Source of the DNA: G025836975 sp048751585 | GTDB lineage: Bacteria > Pseudomonadota > Gammaproteobacteria > Burkholderiales > Burkholderiaceae_B | Direction of reading: 5' to 3' | Assembly (NCBI RefSeq): GCF_048751585.1 | Contig: NZ_JAZHOB010000002.1 | Coordinates: forward strand, 310,001-374,000 | DNA length: 64,000 nucleotides | Made by a program: the position numbers and the translations under genes | Notes under the pieces: model-generated | The model's database searches: none | What the model saw: only the letters and a program-made list of their open reading frames with translations | What the model was told of the DNA's origin: nothing | In this document: in pieces, positions 1 to 8,159 of the stretch | Numbering within the stretch: the first letter of the stretch is position 1 | Layout: each line of letters starts with the position of its first letter

Positions 1-1447
1 CCTGCCGGTGGTCGTGAAGCCGTCCGACGGCAATCATGGGCGCGGCGTGTTCACGAACCTGACGACGCTGGCCGAAATAGAGACCGCCTTTGCCGTTGCC
101 GTGGATGAAGGCAGCGGTGTGGTTGTCGAACGCTTCGTGCGCGGCGACGAACATCGCGTGCTGGTCGTGGGCGGGCGCATGGTGGCGGCCGCGCGCGGCG
201 ACGCCGCCACTGTGATCGGCGACGGCGCGAGCACGATAGAAGAACTGATCGAGTCGCAATTGAATTCCGATCCCCGCCGCGGTCGCGACGAGGATCATCC
301 GCTAAATCTGATACGCATTGACTCCGCCGCGCGGCTGGAGCTGGCGCGCCAGAACCTGGGGCCGGGCGCCATTCCCGCCGCGGGCACCCGTGTACTGATA
401 CAGCGCAACGGGAATGTGTCCATCGACGTAACCGATGCGGTGCATCCAAGCGTGGCCGCCGCAGTCGAGCTGGCGGCGCGCATCGTCGGCCTGGACATTG
501 CCGGTGTCGATCTGGTCGCCGAGGATATTTCGGTTCCACTCGAAGAGCAGCGCGGCGCGATTGTCGAAGTGAATGCCGGCCCCGGACTGCTCATGCACCT
601 GAAACCGGCCGCTGGCGAACCACGCCCGGTGGGACAGGCTATCGTCGATTATCTGTTCCCTCCCGGAGACACCGGCCACGTCCCGCTGGCCGGGATCACG
701 GGCAGCAAAGGAAAAACCACCGTTGCACGCTTGCTTGCGCGCATGCTGCAGCTTAGCAATCTGCATACGGGCCTGGCATGCGGCAACGGACTTTTCTTTG
801 GCCGCAGGCATGTGCAGAAGACGGATGGCGCCAATTGGGCGGCGGCGCGCCGGGTCTTGTTGAACAGAGGCGTCCAGGCAGGCGTCATGGAAAACGGCCC
901 GCTCAGTATTCTTAGCGAAGGCCTGGCCTACGATCGCTGCCAGGTCGGCATCGTGACCAATCTCGACCCCGATGGCATCTTGCCGGAGTTCTACATTGAC
1001 GACGCGGAGCAGTTGGCCAAAGTCCTGCGCACCCAGGTCGATGTCGTGCTTCCGGGGGGAACCGCTGTATTGAATGCCGACGATCCGCTGGTGGCCGACA
1101 TGGCCGGCCTCTGCGATGGAAGCGTGATCTTCTTTGGCAGGGATGCCCGCGCGCCGACGATCGCGGCGCACAGAATCCAGGGCGGACGCGCCGTGTTCCT
1201 GGATGGCTCGCGTATCGTGCTGGCGGAAGGCCCCCAAGAGACCTTCTTGACCGAACTGCAAGCCATACCCTTGACCGAAGGCGGGACACTTGAGTTCCAG
1301 AACATGAATGTCCTGGCCGCTGTTGCCGCGGCCTGGGCGCTGAACGTGCACGAGGATCTGATACGGGCGGGCATAGAAACCTTTGGCCTGGAGGCGGGCG
1401 AGTCGTTCGCCGAGGCGCCTGGCTCCCTTGTCGAAGCGCCGGCCTGA
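1..1447 (+). CDS. Short cyanophycin synthetase paralogue (CphA'), 5' end outside window
   Basis: The reading frame is open from the left edge, so the N-terminal domain and the start codon lie outside the window. What remains is the ATP-grasp domain (VVVKPSDGNHGRGV just after the edge; IVEVNAGPGLLMHL about residue 190) and a Mur-ligase central domain with a P-loop written GSKGKTT near base 701. Compared with the full-length paralogue directly downstream, it stops where the Mur-ligase C-terminal domain should begin. It also lacks the STGGSA segment of the ATP-grasp domain: the text reads NVS-IDVTD where the neighbour has NLSTGGSATDVTD. Short CphA paralogues next to cphA are known in proteobacteria, and in cyanobacteria a short CphA2 polymerises beta-Asp-Arg dipeptides. 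Whether this copy is active, or modulates CphA, is not visible. Stop at 1447; the next gene starts 71 bases later. Confidence 0.85.
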   Translation, partial: LPVVVKPSDGNHGRGVFTNLTTLAEIETAFAVAVDEGSGVVVERFVRGDEHRVLVVGGRMVAAARGDAATVIGDGASTIEELIESQLNSDPRRGRDEDHPLNLIRIDSAARLELARQNLGPGAIPAAGTRVLIQRNGNVSIDVTDAVHPSVAAAVELAARIVGLDIAGVDLVAEDISVPLEEQRGAIVEVNAGPGLLMHLKPAAGEPRPVGQAIVDYLFPPGDTGHVPLAGITGSKGKTTVARLLARMLQLSNLHTGLACGNGLFFGRRHVQKTDGANWAAARRVLLNRGVQAGVMENGPLSILSEGLAYDRCQVGIVTNLDPDGILPEFYIDDAEQLAKVLRTQVDVVLPGGTAVLNADDPLVADMAGLCDGSVIFFGRDARAPTIAAHRIQGGRAVFLDGSRIVLAEGPQETFLTELQAIPLTEGGTLEFQNMNVLAAVAAAWALNVHEDLIRAGIETFGLEAGESFAEAPGSLVEAPA

Positions 1448-1518
1448 TATACGGCCATCCAATGCAATAAATCAGGCTTTCGTCCCAGGCCTGTCCAGGC
1501 AAGAAGGAATATTATCTA

Positions 1519-4089
1519 ATGGAAGTTTCCCGCATACGGGCGCTGCGCGGCCCCAATTTGTGGTGCAGGCAAACCGTAATCGAAGCGATCGTCTCATGCA
1601 CTGAAGTCGAGCGTGTCATCGATAACGTGGAAGTTTTCGAGAACCGCTTGCGAGCGCGCTTTCCCGACATCGATATTCTCAGGACCTCCAGCCAGGAGCC
1701 GGCCAATTCCATGGCGCACGCGCTGGCTTATGCGGCCCTGCGGCTGCAAACGCTGGCCGGCTGCCAGGTCGTCTTCAGCCGCGCCGCGCCAACGACCGAG
1801 CTGGGCGTGTACCAGGTGGTGGTCGAATATTCCGAAGAAGCCGTGGGCCAGATGGCTTTTGCACTGGCGGAGCAGCTTTGCATTGCCGCCATGCAGGATG
1901 TGCCCTTCGATTTGACCGAAGGCCTGATTCGCTTGCGCGACCTGAACGAGGACATACGCCTGGGTCCAAGCACCGGCGCCATCGTTCAGTCCGCCCTGAA
2001 GCGCGATATTCCTTATCGCCGATTGACTGAAGGCAGTCTGGTGCAGTTTGGCTGGGGCTGCAGGCAGCGCCGCATTCAGGCGGCCGAAACGGATAGCAGC
2101 GGAGCGATCGCCGAGTCCATTGCCCAGGACAAGGAATTGACCAAGAGCCTGCTTGCGGCGGCTGGCGTGCAGGTGCCCGAAGGGCGCTGCGCCAACAGTG
2201 CGCAAGACGCCTGGGAGGCGGCATGCGAAATCGGCGGACCCGTGGTGCTCAAGCCGCGCGACGGCAGCCAAGGCAAGGGCGTGGCGGTCAACATCCAGGG
2301 CCGCGACCAGATCGAGACGGCCTACGCGGCGGCATCGGGCTACGGGTCGGAAGTGATCGTCGAGCGCTATTTCCCCGGCCATGATTTCCGTCTGCTGGTG
2401 GTGGGCGACAAGCTGGTTGCGGCCGCGCGCCGCGATCCTCCCCAGGTTATTGGCGACGGTGAACGAAGCATTGCGCAGTTGGTGGAGCAAATCAATGCGG
2501 ATCCGCTGCGCGGCGAAGGACACGGCAGTTCACTGACCAAGATCAGGCTGGATGATATCGCGCTGGCGACGATGGCGGCGCAGAACTACGAGGCCGATTC
2601 CATACCGGAAAAAGGCGTATTGGTGACGTTGCGCAACAATGCCAACCTGAGTACCGGGGGGTCCGCCACCGATGTGACTGATCACGTCCATCCGGATTTG
2701 GCGGCGACCGCCGTGGCGGCGGCGCAAATGGTCGGGCTGGATGTTTGCGGCATCGACCTGGTCAGTGAACACGTCTATGAGCCGCTGGACAAGCAAAGCG
2801 GCTGCATCGTCGAAGTCAATGCGGCGCCGGGCCTGCGCATGCACCTGAATCCCTCCTTTGGAAAAGGCCGGGCCGTGGGCGACGCCATCATCGATTGCAT
2901 GTTCCCTGAAGGGGAAAACGGCCGTATTCCACTGGTGGCCGTAGCGGGCACCAATGGCAAGACAACCACCGTGCGCCTGATTGCGCACCTGATCGCCGGC
3001 ACCGGCGCGTGCGTTGGCATGACGAACTCCGACGGCGTGTACATAGGAAGCCGGCGCATCGACAGTGGCGATTGCAGCGGGCCGCGCAGCGCGCGCAATG
3101 TGCTGCTGCACCCGGATGTGGAAGCGGCGGTGTTCGAGACGGCGCGCGGAGGCGTATTGCGCGAAGGGCTGGGATTCGATCGTTGCGACGTCGCCGTGGT
3201 AACGAATGTGGGCACAGGCGACCATCTGGGCCTGAGCTTTATCAGCACGGTCGAGGACCTGGCTATCGTCAAGCGCGTGATTGTGGAAAATGTCTCGCCT
3301 GAGGGCGTGGCGGTACTGAATGCCGCCGACCCCATCGTTGCGGCCATGGGGGAGAACTGCCCGGGCTCGGTGATCTTTTTCGCCGCTGACCGGAATAATC
3401 CCATCCTGGCAACCCACAAAGCGCAAGGGCGGCGGACGGTGTACGTCGAAGACGGCGCCATCGTGTTGGCCGAAGGCGCTTTCGAGTACCGGATCGGCAT
3501 GGACGGCATTCCGCTGGTGCGCGGCGGCACTATCGGCTTCCAGGTCGATAATGCCATGGCGGCCCTGGCCGCCGCATGGGCGCTGGGTCTGGAGTTGACC
3601 AGCATCCAGGCCGCTGCGGCAACTTTCGTGAACGATGCGCAGACCGCGCCAGGCCGCTTCAACGTGTTTTCGTATCGAGGCGCCACGCTGATTGCCGATT
3701 ACGGCCATAATCCCGACGCTATCATGGCGCTGGTCCAGGCGGTGGACGCCATGCCGGCGAGCCGGCGCAGCGTGGTTATAAGCGGAGCCGGTGATCGGCG
3801 CGACATAGACATACGCCGTCAGACCGAGATCTTGGGCGACGCGTTCGACGAAGTCATTCTTTACCAGGATATGTGCCAGCGCGGCCGCGAGGACGGCGAG
3901 GTCCTTGCCCTGCTTCGCCAGGGCCTGGCCAATGCGCAGCGCGCCAAGCAGTTGCAGGAGATACGAGGCGAGTTCCTGGCCATCGATACCGCGCTGGCCG
4001 GCTTGCGGGAAGGCGAGCTGTGCCTGGTTCTGATCGATCAGGTGGAGGAGGCGCTGGCTCATATCGCGGGGCGGGTCGCTGAAGGCTAA
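1519..4089 (+). CDS. cphA: Cyanophycin synthetase
   Basis: Non-ribosomal ATP-dependent polymerase that builds multi-L-arginyl-poly-L-aspartate, a cytoplasmic nitrogen and carbon reserve. The 856 residues match the usual length of full CphA (about 870). The start MEVSRIRALRGPNLW is the canonical family N-terminus and has AAGGAA about 10 bases upstream. The ATP-grasp domain, which adds Asp, contains VVLKPRDGSQGKGV near residue 240, NLSTGGSATDVTD near 378 and IVEVNAAPGLRMHL. The Mur-ligase-like domain, which adds Arg, has the P-loop GTNGKTTT near 477 and a complete C-terminal domain (GRFNVFSYRGATLIADYGHNPDA onward). It follows the short paralogue and is probably co-transcribed with it. No cyanophycinase or isoaspartyl dipeptidase gene is in the window. 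Confidence 0.95.
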   Translation: MEVSRIRALRGPNLWCRQTVIEAIVSCTEVERVIDNVEVFENRLRARFPDIDILRTSSQEPANSMAHALAYAALRLQTLAGCQVVFSRAAPTTELGVYQVVVEYSEEAVGQMAFALAEQLCIAAMQDVPFDLTEGLIRLRDLNEDIRLGPSTGAIVQSALKRDIPYRRLTEGSLVQFGWGCRQRRIQAAETDSSGAIAESIAQDKELTKSLLAAAGVQVPEGRCANSAQDAWEAACEIGGPVVLKPRDGSQGKGVAVNIQGRDQIETAYAAASGYGSEVIVERYFPGHDFRLLVVGDKLVAAARRDPPQVIGDGERSIAQLVEQINADPLRGEGHGSSLTKIRLDDIALATMAAQNYEADSIPEKGVLVTLRNNANLSTGGSATDVTDHVHPDLAATAVAAAQMVGLDVCGIDLVSEHVYEPLDKQSGCIVEVNAAPGLRMHLNPSFGKGRAVGDAIIDCMFPEGENGRIPLVAVAGTNGKTTTVRLIAHLIAGTGACVGMTNSDGVYIGSRRIDSGDCSGPRSARNVLLHPDVEAAVFETARGGVLREGLGFDRCDVAVVTNVGTGDHLGLSFISTVEDLAIVKRVIVENVSPEGVAVLNAADPIVAAMGENCPGSVIFFAADRNNPILATHKAQGRRTVYVEDGAIVLAEGAFEYRIGMDGIPLVRGGTIGFQVDNAMAALAAAWALGLELTSIQAAAATFVNDAQTAPGRFNVFSYRGATLIADYGHNPDAIMALVQAVDAMPASRRSVVISGAGDRRDIDIRRQTEILGDAFDEVILYQDMCQRGREDGEVLALLRQGLANAQRAKQLQEIRGEFLAIDTALAGLREGELCLVLIDQVEEALAHIAGRVAEG

Positions 4090-4195
4090 GGGCTGTTACA
4101 TGTTGGATCGCCCTGCCGGTTGAAATGCCGGGATCGGGCGTCAATAATGGAGCTGCTGAATTTCCAATCAGGTTTTCTTGATCAGGAGGTGCTCC

Positions 4196-4384
4196 ATGCC
4201 AGCCAAATCGCAGGCTCAGCAAAAGGCCGCAGGCGCGGCCTTGGCCGCCAAGCGCGGCGAGATCAAGGTGGGCGAGCTCAAAGGCGCTTCACGAAGCATG
4301 TATGACTCCATGAGCGAAAAAGAGCTCGACGAGTTGGCTTCCACCAAGCGCAAGGGTAAGCCGGAACATAAATCCAGTTCATAG
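4196..4384 (+). CDS. Small DUF3008-family protein
   Basis: A 62-residue, highly charged, Lys/Ala/Ser-rich protein starting MPAKSQAQQKAAGAALAAK. The start is set by a perfect AGGAGG at 4184-4189, seven bases before the ATG; an in-frame TTG six codons earlier lies on the far side of this site and is not used. It has no membrane segment or signal peptide. The sequence fits the DUF3008 family of small proteobacterial proteins, which have no established function. It lies 106 bases after cphA and is closed by a strong terminator, so it may be its own short transcript or the tail of the cphA transcript. Confidence 0.85.
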   Translation: MPAKSQAQQKAAGAALAAKRGEIKVGELKGASRSMYDSMSEKELDELASTKRKGKPEHKSSS

Positions 4385-4393
4385 CCATGCAAG

Positions 4394-4424
4394 GCATGCT
4401 TCAACGCGAAGCATGCTTTTTTTT
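4394..4424 (+). terminator. Rho-independent terminator after DUF3008 gene
   Basis: A perfect 9-bp stem (GCATGCTTC / GAAGCATGC) with a 5-base loop is followed directly by eight T. It separates the cphA/DUF3008 unit from the hydrolase gene that starts 20 bases later. Confidence 0.9.
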
Positions 4425-4443
4425 ATCCAAAAAGGGGATCGCC

Positions 4444-5325
4444 ATGAGTCGTTTGCCGGATACGGATTTCGATAGTTTGTTGCCACCGCTGATTTTGGAC
4501 AGGCGGGGATTCATGGCAACCACGCTGGCGGGTGGATTTGCGCTTGCGGCGGGCCCGGCCGCCGCGACCGCCATTGCAACGGACGACAAGGGACTGGTGG
4601 CGGGGCAGATACAGATTCCGGTCGAGGGCGGCCGCATACCGGCCTACCGCGCGGCGCCGGACGGGAACGCCGCCGCGCCGGTGATCCTGGTGGTGCAGGA
4701 AATCTTCGGCGTGCATGAATACATCAAGGACGTTTGCCGGCGCCTGGCGAAAGTCGGCTATATGGCGATCGCCCCCGAGCTGTATTCCAGGCAAGGCGAT
4801 CCGAGCAAATATACCGAAGTGGCGCAGTTGATCAGCCAGGTCGTGAACAAGGTGCCCGATCCGCAGGTCATGAGCGATCTGGATGCGGCGGTGGCGTGGG
4901 CGGGCAAGAATGGCGGCGATGTCGGCAAGCTGGGTATAACGGGATTCTGCTGGGGAGGCCGCATCGTATGGCTCTATGCGGCCCATAATCCCGAAGTCGA
5001 TGCCGGGGTGGCCTGGTATGGCCGCCTGGTGGGCAATGCCGACGCCCTGCATCCCAGCCAGCCCGTCGATGTTGCGGCCAAGCTGCATGGTCCGATCCTG
5101 GGACTATATGGCGGCAAGGACGCCGGCATCACGCAAGACTCCATCGATGCCATGAAGGCGGAACTGGCCAAGGGGCCGGACGCCGCCCGGCAGTCGGAGT
5201 TTGTGATCTATCCCGATGCGCCGCACGCATTCCATGCGGATTACCGCCCCAGTTACCGGCCCGACGCGGCGCAAGACGGCTGGAAGCGTGCCCTGGCCTG
5301 GTTCGACAAGCATCTTGGCGGCTAG
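4444..5325 (+). CDS. Dienelactone hydrolase family protein with Tat-type signal
   Basis: An alpha/beta hydrolase of the dienelactone hydrolase family (COG0412), 293 residues. The catalytic triad is visible: Cys169 in GFCWGG, Asp226 in GGKDAG and His261 in PHAFHADYRPSY. The first 42 residues look like a twin-arginine export signal: R20-R21-GF, then a hydrophobic stretch ending AAATA. The mature enzyme would therefore act in the periplasm after folding. The ATG at 4444 is preceded by AAAGGGGATC; an earlier in-frame start at 4387 overlaps the terminator and is unlikely. Its neighbours do not form an aromatic-degradation operon, so the substrate is unknown; a carboxymethylenebutenolidase activity is only the family label. 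Confidence 0.88.
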   Translation: MSRLPDTDFDSLLPPLILDRRGFMATTLAGGFALAAGPAAATAIATDDKGLVAGQIQIPVEGGRIPAYRAAPDGNAAAPVILVVQEIFGVHEYIKDVCRRLAKVGYMAIAPELYSRQGDPSKYTEVAQLISQVVNKVPDPQVMSDLDAAVAWAGKNGGDVGKLGITGFCWGGRIVWLYAAHNPEVDAGVAWYGRLVGNADALHPSQPVDVAAKLHGPILGLYGGKDAGITQDSIDAMKAELAKGPDAARQSEFVIYPDAPHAFHADYRPSYRPDAAQDGWKRALAWFDKHLGG

Positions 5326-5395
5326 CGGCCGGCCATCGAACTGCGGTCCATCGACGCTGCGGCCGCCGGCCGCGCATTGATGCGATTCATCAGCG

Positions 5396-5416
5396 GCCCG
5401 CCTGCCCCAGGCGGGC
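5396..5416. repeat. Inverted repeat after dienelactone hydrolase
   Basis: A perfect 9-bp stem (GCCCGCCTG / CAGGCGGGC) with a 3-base loop lies in the 141-base gap between two genes on the same strand. It has no T tract, so it is at most a weak terminator or a transcript-end stabiliser. Confidence 0.35.
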
Positions 5417-5466
5417 TGCCCGCGTTATCATGCACGACAATCCGGATTCGAGTCGCAGGTACGGGA

Positions 5467-6201
5467 ATGATAGAAATCAAGCAGGTCAGCAAGTGGTACG
5501 GGACGACGCAGGTGCTGGACGACTGCACTACTCAGGTCGCGCAGGGCGAGGTCGTCGTCGTTTGCGGTCCTTCGGGTTCAGGCAAGTCGACGCTTATAAA
5601 GACGGTCAATGGACTCGAGCCTTTCCAGAAGGGCGAGATCTTCGTTGATGGCGTGTCCGTGGGCGCGCCGGACACCAATCTTCCGCGCCTGCGCGCGCGC
5701 ATAGGCATGGTGTTCCAGAGCTTCGAGCTGTTCCCGCATTTATCGGTCACGCAGAATCTGGTGCTGGCGCAGGTCAAGGTGCTTGGCCGCAGCCGGGACG
5801 AGGCGGCCAGTCGCGGCGGCGCGCTTCTTGATCGCGTCGGTCTGCGGGCGCACCAGGATAAATTCCCCAGCCAGCTGTCGGGCGGGCAGCAGCAGCGGGT
5901 GGCGATCGCGCGGGCGCTGGCCATGGATCCCATCGCCATGCTGTTCGACGAGCCGACCTCGGCGCTGGACCCCGAAATGGTCAACGAAGTGCTGGACGTC
6001 ATGGTGGACTTGGCAAGCGAGGGGATGACCATGATGGTGGTGACGCACGAAATGGGATTTGCGCGCAAAGTGGCCGACCGTGTGGTGTTCATGGACCTGG
6101 GCAAGATCGTCGAAGATACAGCCACCGAGGAATTTTTCGGCAATTTGGACGCGCGATCCGAGCGTGCGCGGCAGTTCCTGTCGAAGATTTTGCACCACTG
6201 A
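5467..6201 (+). CDS. Amino-acid-type ABC transporter ATP-binding protein (GlnQ-like), orphan
   Basis: A 244-residue ATPase subunit of the polar-amino-acid uptake class. Walker A is GPSGSGKST near residue 34, the Q-loop is in MVFQSFELFPHLSV, the signature is LSGGQQQRVAIARAL, Walker B is AMLFDEPTSALD, and the switch His is in VVTHEMGFARK. The ATG at 5467 starts the typical MIEIKQVSKWYG; longer in-frame starts upstream add a non-homologous leader. Normally such a gene sits with a permease and a periplasmic binding protein. Here neither is adjacent: the next gene is on the other strand. It may energise permeases encoded elsewhere, or be the remnant of a larger operon. Confidence 0.9.
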   Translation: MIEIKQVSKWYGTTQVLDDCTTQVAQGEVVVVCGPSGSGKSTLIKTVNGLEPFQKGEIFVDGVSVGAPDTNLPRLRARIGMVFQSFELFPHLSVTQNLVLAQVKVLGRSRDEAASRGGALLDRVGLRAHQDKFPSQLSGGQQQRVAIARALAMDPIAMLFDEPTSALDPEMVNEVLDVMVDLASEGMTMMVVTHEMGFARKVADRVVFMDLGKIVEDTATEEFFGNLDARSERARQFLSKILHH

Positions 6202-6232
6202 CTACAGCGCTCGCGAACGAGGCGGCCCGCCG

Positions 6233-6859
6233 CTAGGCCCCCTGCGGCAGGCCGATGGCGTCGCTGCGGAACCAGCCGGCCAGGCTCCAGCGCGGCTGGG
6301 CGCATGGCATAACTTCATGCGGAATCAGGTCACTGCGAAACACGGCCAGCCTGCCCGGCATGGGCAGGACGCGTTCGATGATCGTATTCTCGTCCCGGGG
6401 CGAATATAGGCACAGCTCGCCATGGTCGGTCTCGGACCATTCCGAATTCAGGTAAAGCACCAGCGATATCTTGCGCTGGCTTTGGCCTTGATGCTGGTCC
6501 ATATGCTTGCGGTAGCGGTGGCCCTCGGGGTAGCGCGCAAAATGAAACTCGGTGTTGGTCAGGCCTGTGTAGAACGTACGGTTAAGGTCCCGGCGGAAAA
6601 CATCGGCCCATTGCAGGAACTCAAGCGTTGCCGATTCGGCCAGTTGGGGTTCGATCCAGCAAATCGAATCGCCGCGAATGTCGGTATGTAATGCCAACTT
6701 GCGGCCGTGCCCCACCCCGGCCGGCCTGAACCCGCCCTGCTCCCAGGTTTGCCGGCATTGCTCGCGCAGGCGGTGGCACAGATGTGCATCGATCAGGCCG
6801 TCCGAGACGGCCCAGCCCTGGTCGGCCAGGGATTCCAGCAATTGTTCACGCTGGTGCAT
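6233..6859 (-). CDS. 2OG-Fe(II) oxygenase (prolyl-hydroxylase-like)
   Basis: A 208-residue protein of the 2-oxoglutarate/Fe(II) dioxygenase fold. The iron-binding facial triad can be read as His119-x-Asp121 in KHMDQHQGQ and His181 in LIPHEVMPC. The Arg of RWSLAGWF about ten residues later is the expected 2-oxoglutarate ligand. The layout resembles SM-20/PHD-like prolyl hydroxylases, which modify proteins or free amino acids; the substrate here is not known. It is convergent with the ABC ATPase (31 bases apart) and divergent from the Rieske oxygenase, sharing a gap of about 200 bases with it. Confidence 0.85.
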   Translation of the reverse strand: MHQREQLLESLADQGWAVSDGLIDAHLCHRLREQCRQTWEQGGFRPAGVGHGRKLALHTDIRGDSICWIEPQLAESATLEFLQWADVFRRDLNRTFYTGLTNTEFHFARYPEGHRYRKHMDQHQGQSQRKISLVLYLNSEWSETDHGELCLYSPRDENTIIERVLPMPGRLAVFRSDLIPHEVMPCAQPRWSLAGWFRSDAIGLPQGA

Positions 6860-7016
6860 GGTGCACCGCCGTTGTAATAGGGTGCATAGCGTTCATCAAG
6901 GTATTTGGCCGTCGGCGCTGTTGGCGCGCGCAAAAAAGTGGGGGAAGAATTATAAAACATGGCGGCTGTCCGCGTTGTTCAGGCTTGCGGCGCGTTGGCC
7001 GGCCGCCGCGTGGACT

Positions 7017-7043
7017 ATGATTCGATTGTTGGAATCGAATCAT
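7017..7043. promoter_or_regulatory. Perfect 11-bp inverted repeat just upstream of the Rieske oxygenase RBS
   Basis: ATGATTCGATT and AATCGAATCAT pair perfectly around the 5-base spacer GTTGG. The right arm ends three bases before the GAAGGAG ribosome-binding site of the gene starting at 7058. This could be an operator for a dimeric regulator (GntR-type VanR proteins control comparable genes) or a leader hairpin that affects translation. No regulator gene is adjacent. Confidence 0.6.
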
Positions 7044-7057
7044 GCGAAGGAGTACCC

Positions 7058-8092
7058 ATGTTCTTGAAGAATGCTTGGTATGTGGCGGCAAGCGATCACG
7101 AAGTTGGACGCCACCTGCATTCCACCCGGATACTGGGCGAAGATATTGTTTTATACCGGACGCTGGACGGCGGCGTAACGGCGCTGGAAGATGCCTGTCC
7201 GCACCGCAGGCTTCCTTTGTCCATGGGACGCTTGCTGGATGACACCGTGGAATGCGGCTACCACGGCCTGGTTTTTGATTGTTCGGGCAGCTGTGTCCGC
7301 GCGCCGGGCCTGGCTCATGCTCCGGCCCGCGCGGTGGTGCGCAGCTATCCCGCAATCGAGCGCTACGGCCTGATGTGGATATGGATGGGCGAGCCCGAAA
7401 AGGCCGATCCGGCCGCGATCATGCAAGTCGAGCACTGGGGCGATCCGGCATGGGGCGTGAATCGGGGCGATGCCATGACGGTACGCTGCAATTACCAATA
7501 CCTGACCGACAACCTGCTTGATCCCTCCCATGTTTCCTGGGTGCACCGAACTTCGTTCGGCAATGCCGCCATGATAGGCGAACCGCTCGAAACCCAGGTC
7601 AATGAAAACGGGGTCGTGGTTTCGCGCTGGATGCGCGACGTCGAGGTCGCGCCTTTTTACGCGAAATTCGTCAAGTTCACCGGCAATTGCGATCGCAAGC
7701 AGCATTACGAGGTGCGCGTGCCATCGCATGCCCTGATCAAGGCCATTTTTGCGCCCGCCGGAACGGGTACCGACACAGAGCCCTTCCATCCCGATGTGTT
7801 CCTGATGGATTCCTATAACTTTTTGACGCCGGTAGACGAATCGACAACGCGCTATTACTGGTTTCAGATGCGTAATTTCAGTCCCGACGATGAAGCCGTG
7901 TCGCGCCAATTCGCCGAAGACGTGCGGCATGCTTTCAGCGAAGATCGCGTTGTGCTCGAGGCCGTTCATGCCGGCATGGTAAAAAACCCATCCAAAATGA
8001 ATCTGCCGCTGGACGCGGGTCCTTTGCGTTTTCGCCAGAAGGTCCAGGCCCTGATCGCCGCCGAGCAGGCGGTGGACGTAAAATCGGCGTAG
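7058..8092 (+). CDS. Rieske 2Fe-2S oxygenase, VanA-like
   Basis: Terminal oxygenase of the phthalate/vanillate class, 344 residues, acting in the cytoplasm on an aromatic substrate. The Rieske cluster ligands are Cys47-x-His49 and Cys66-x2-His69 (CPHRRLPLS, CGYHGLVF). The mononuclear iron site is the DNLLDPSHVSWVH motif near residues 150-163. Start chosen at 7058, with GAAGGAG six bases ahead and the family N-terminus MFLKNAWYVAA; the frame is open further upstream but non-homologous. Vanillate O-demethylase needs a VanB-type flavin/ferredoxin reductase, and none lies nearby. Vanillate or a related O-methyl aromatic is a guess from family similarity. Confidence 0.9.
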   Translation: MFLKNAWYVAASDHEVGRHLHSTRILGEDIVLYRTLDGGVTALEDACPHRRLPLSMGRLLDDTVECGYHGLVFDCSGSCVRAPGLAHAPARAVVRSYPAIERYGLMWIWMGEPEKADPAAIMQVEHWGDPAWGVNRGDAMTVRCNYQYLTDNLLDPSHVSWVHRTSFGNAAMIGEPLETQVNENGVVVSRWMRDVEVAPFYAKFVKFTGNCDRKQHYEVRVPSHALIKAIFAPAGTGTDTEPFHPDVFLMDSYNFLTPVDESTTRYYWFQMRNFSPDDEAVSRQFAEDVRHAFSEDRVVLEAVHAGMVKNPSKMNLPLDAGPLRFRQKVQALIAAEQAVDVKSA

Positions 8093-8159
8093 ACGCAGGC
8101 GTGTGGATTCCCGGCGCAGGCATTCAGCAACAATAAACCACATATATAGGTGATAGCCA

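Noticed and set aside
2530..4062. A 510-codon minus-strand frame opposite cphA
   Set aside because: Antisense shadow of a well-conserved gene with no motif of its own.
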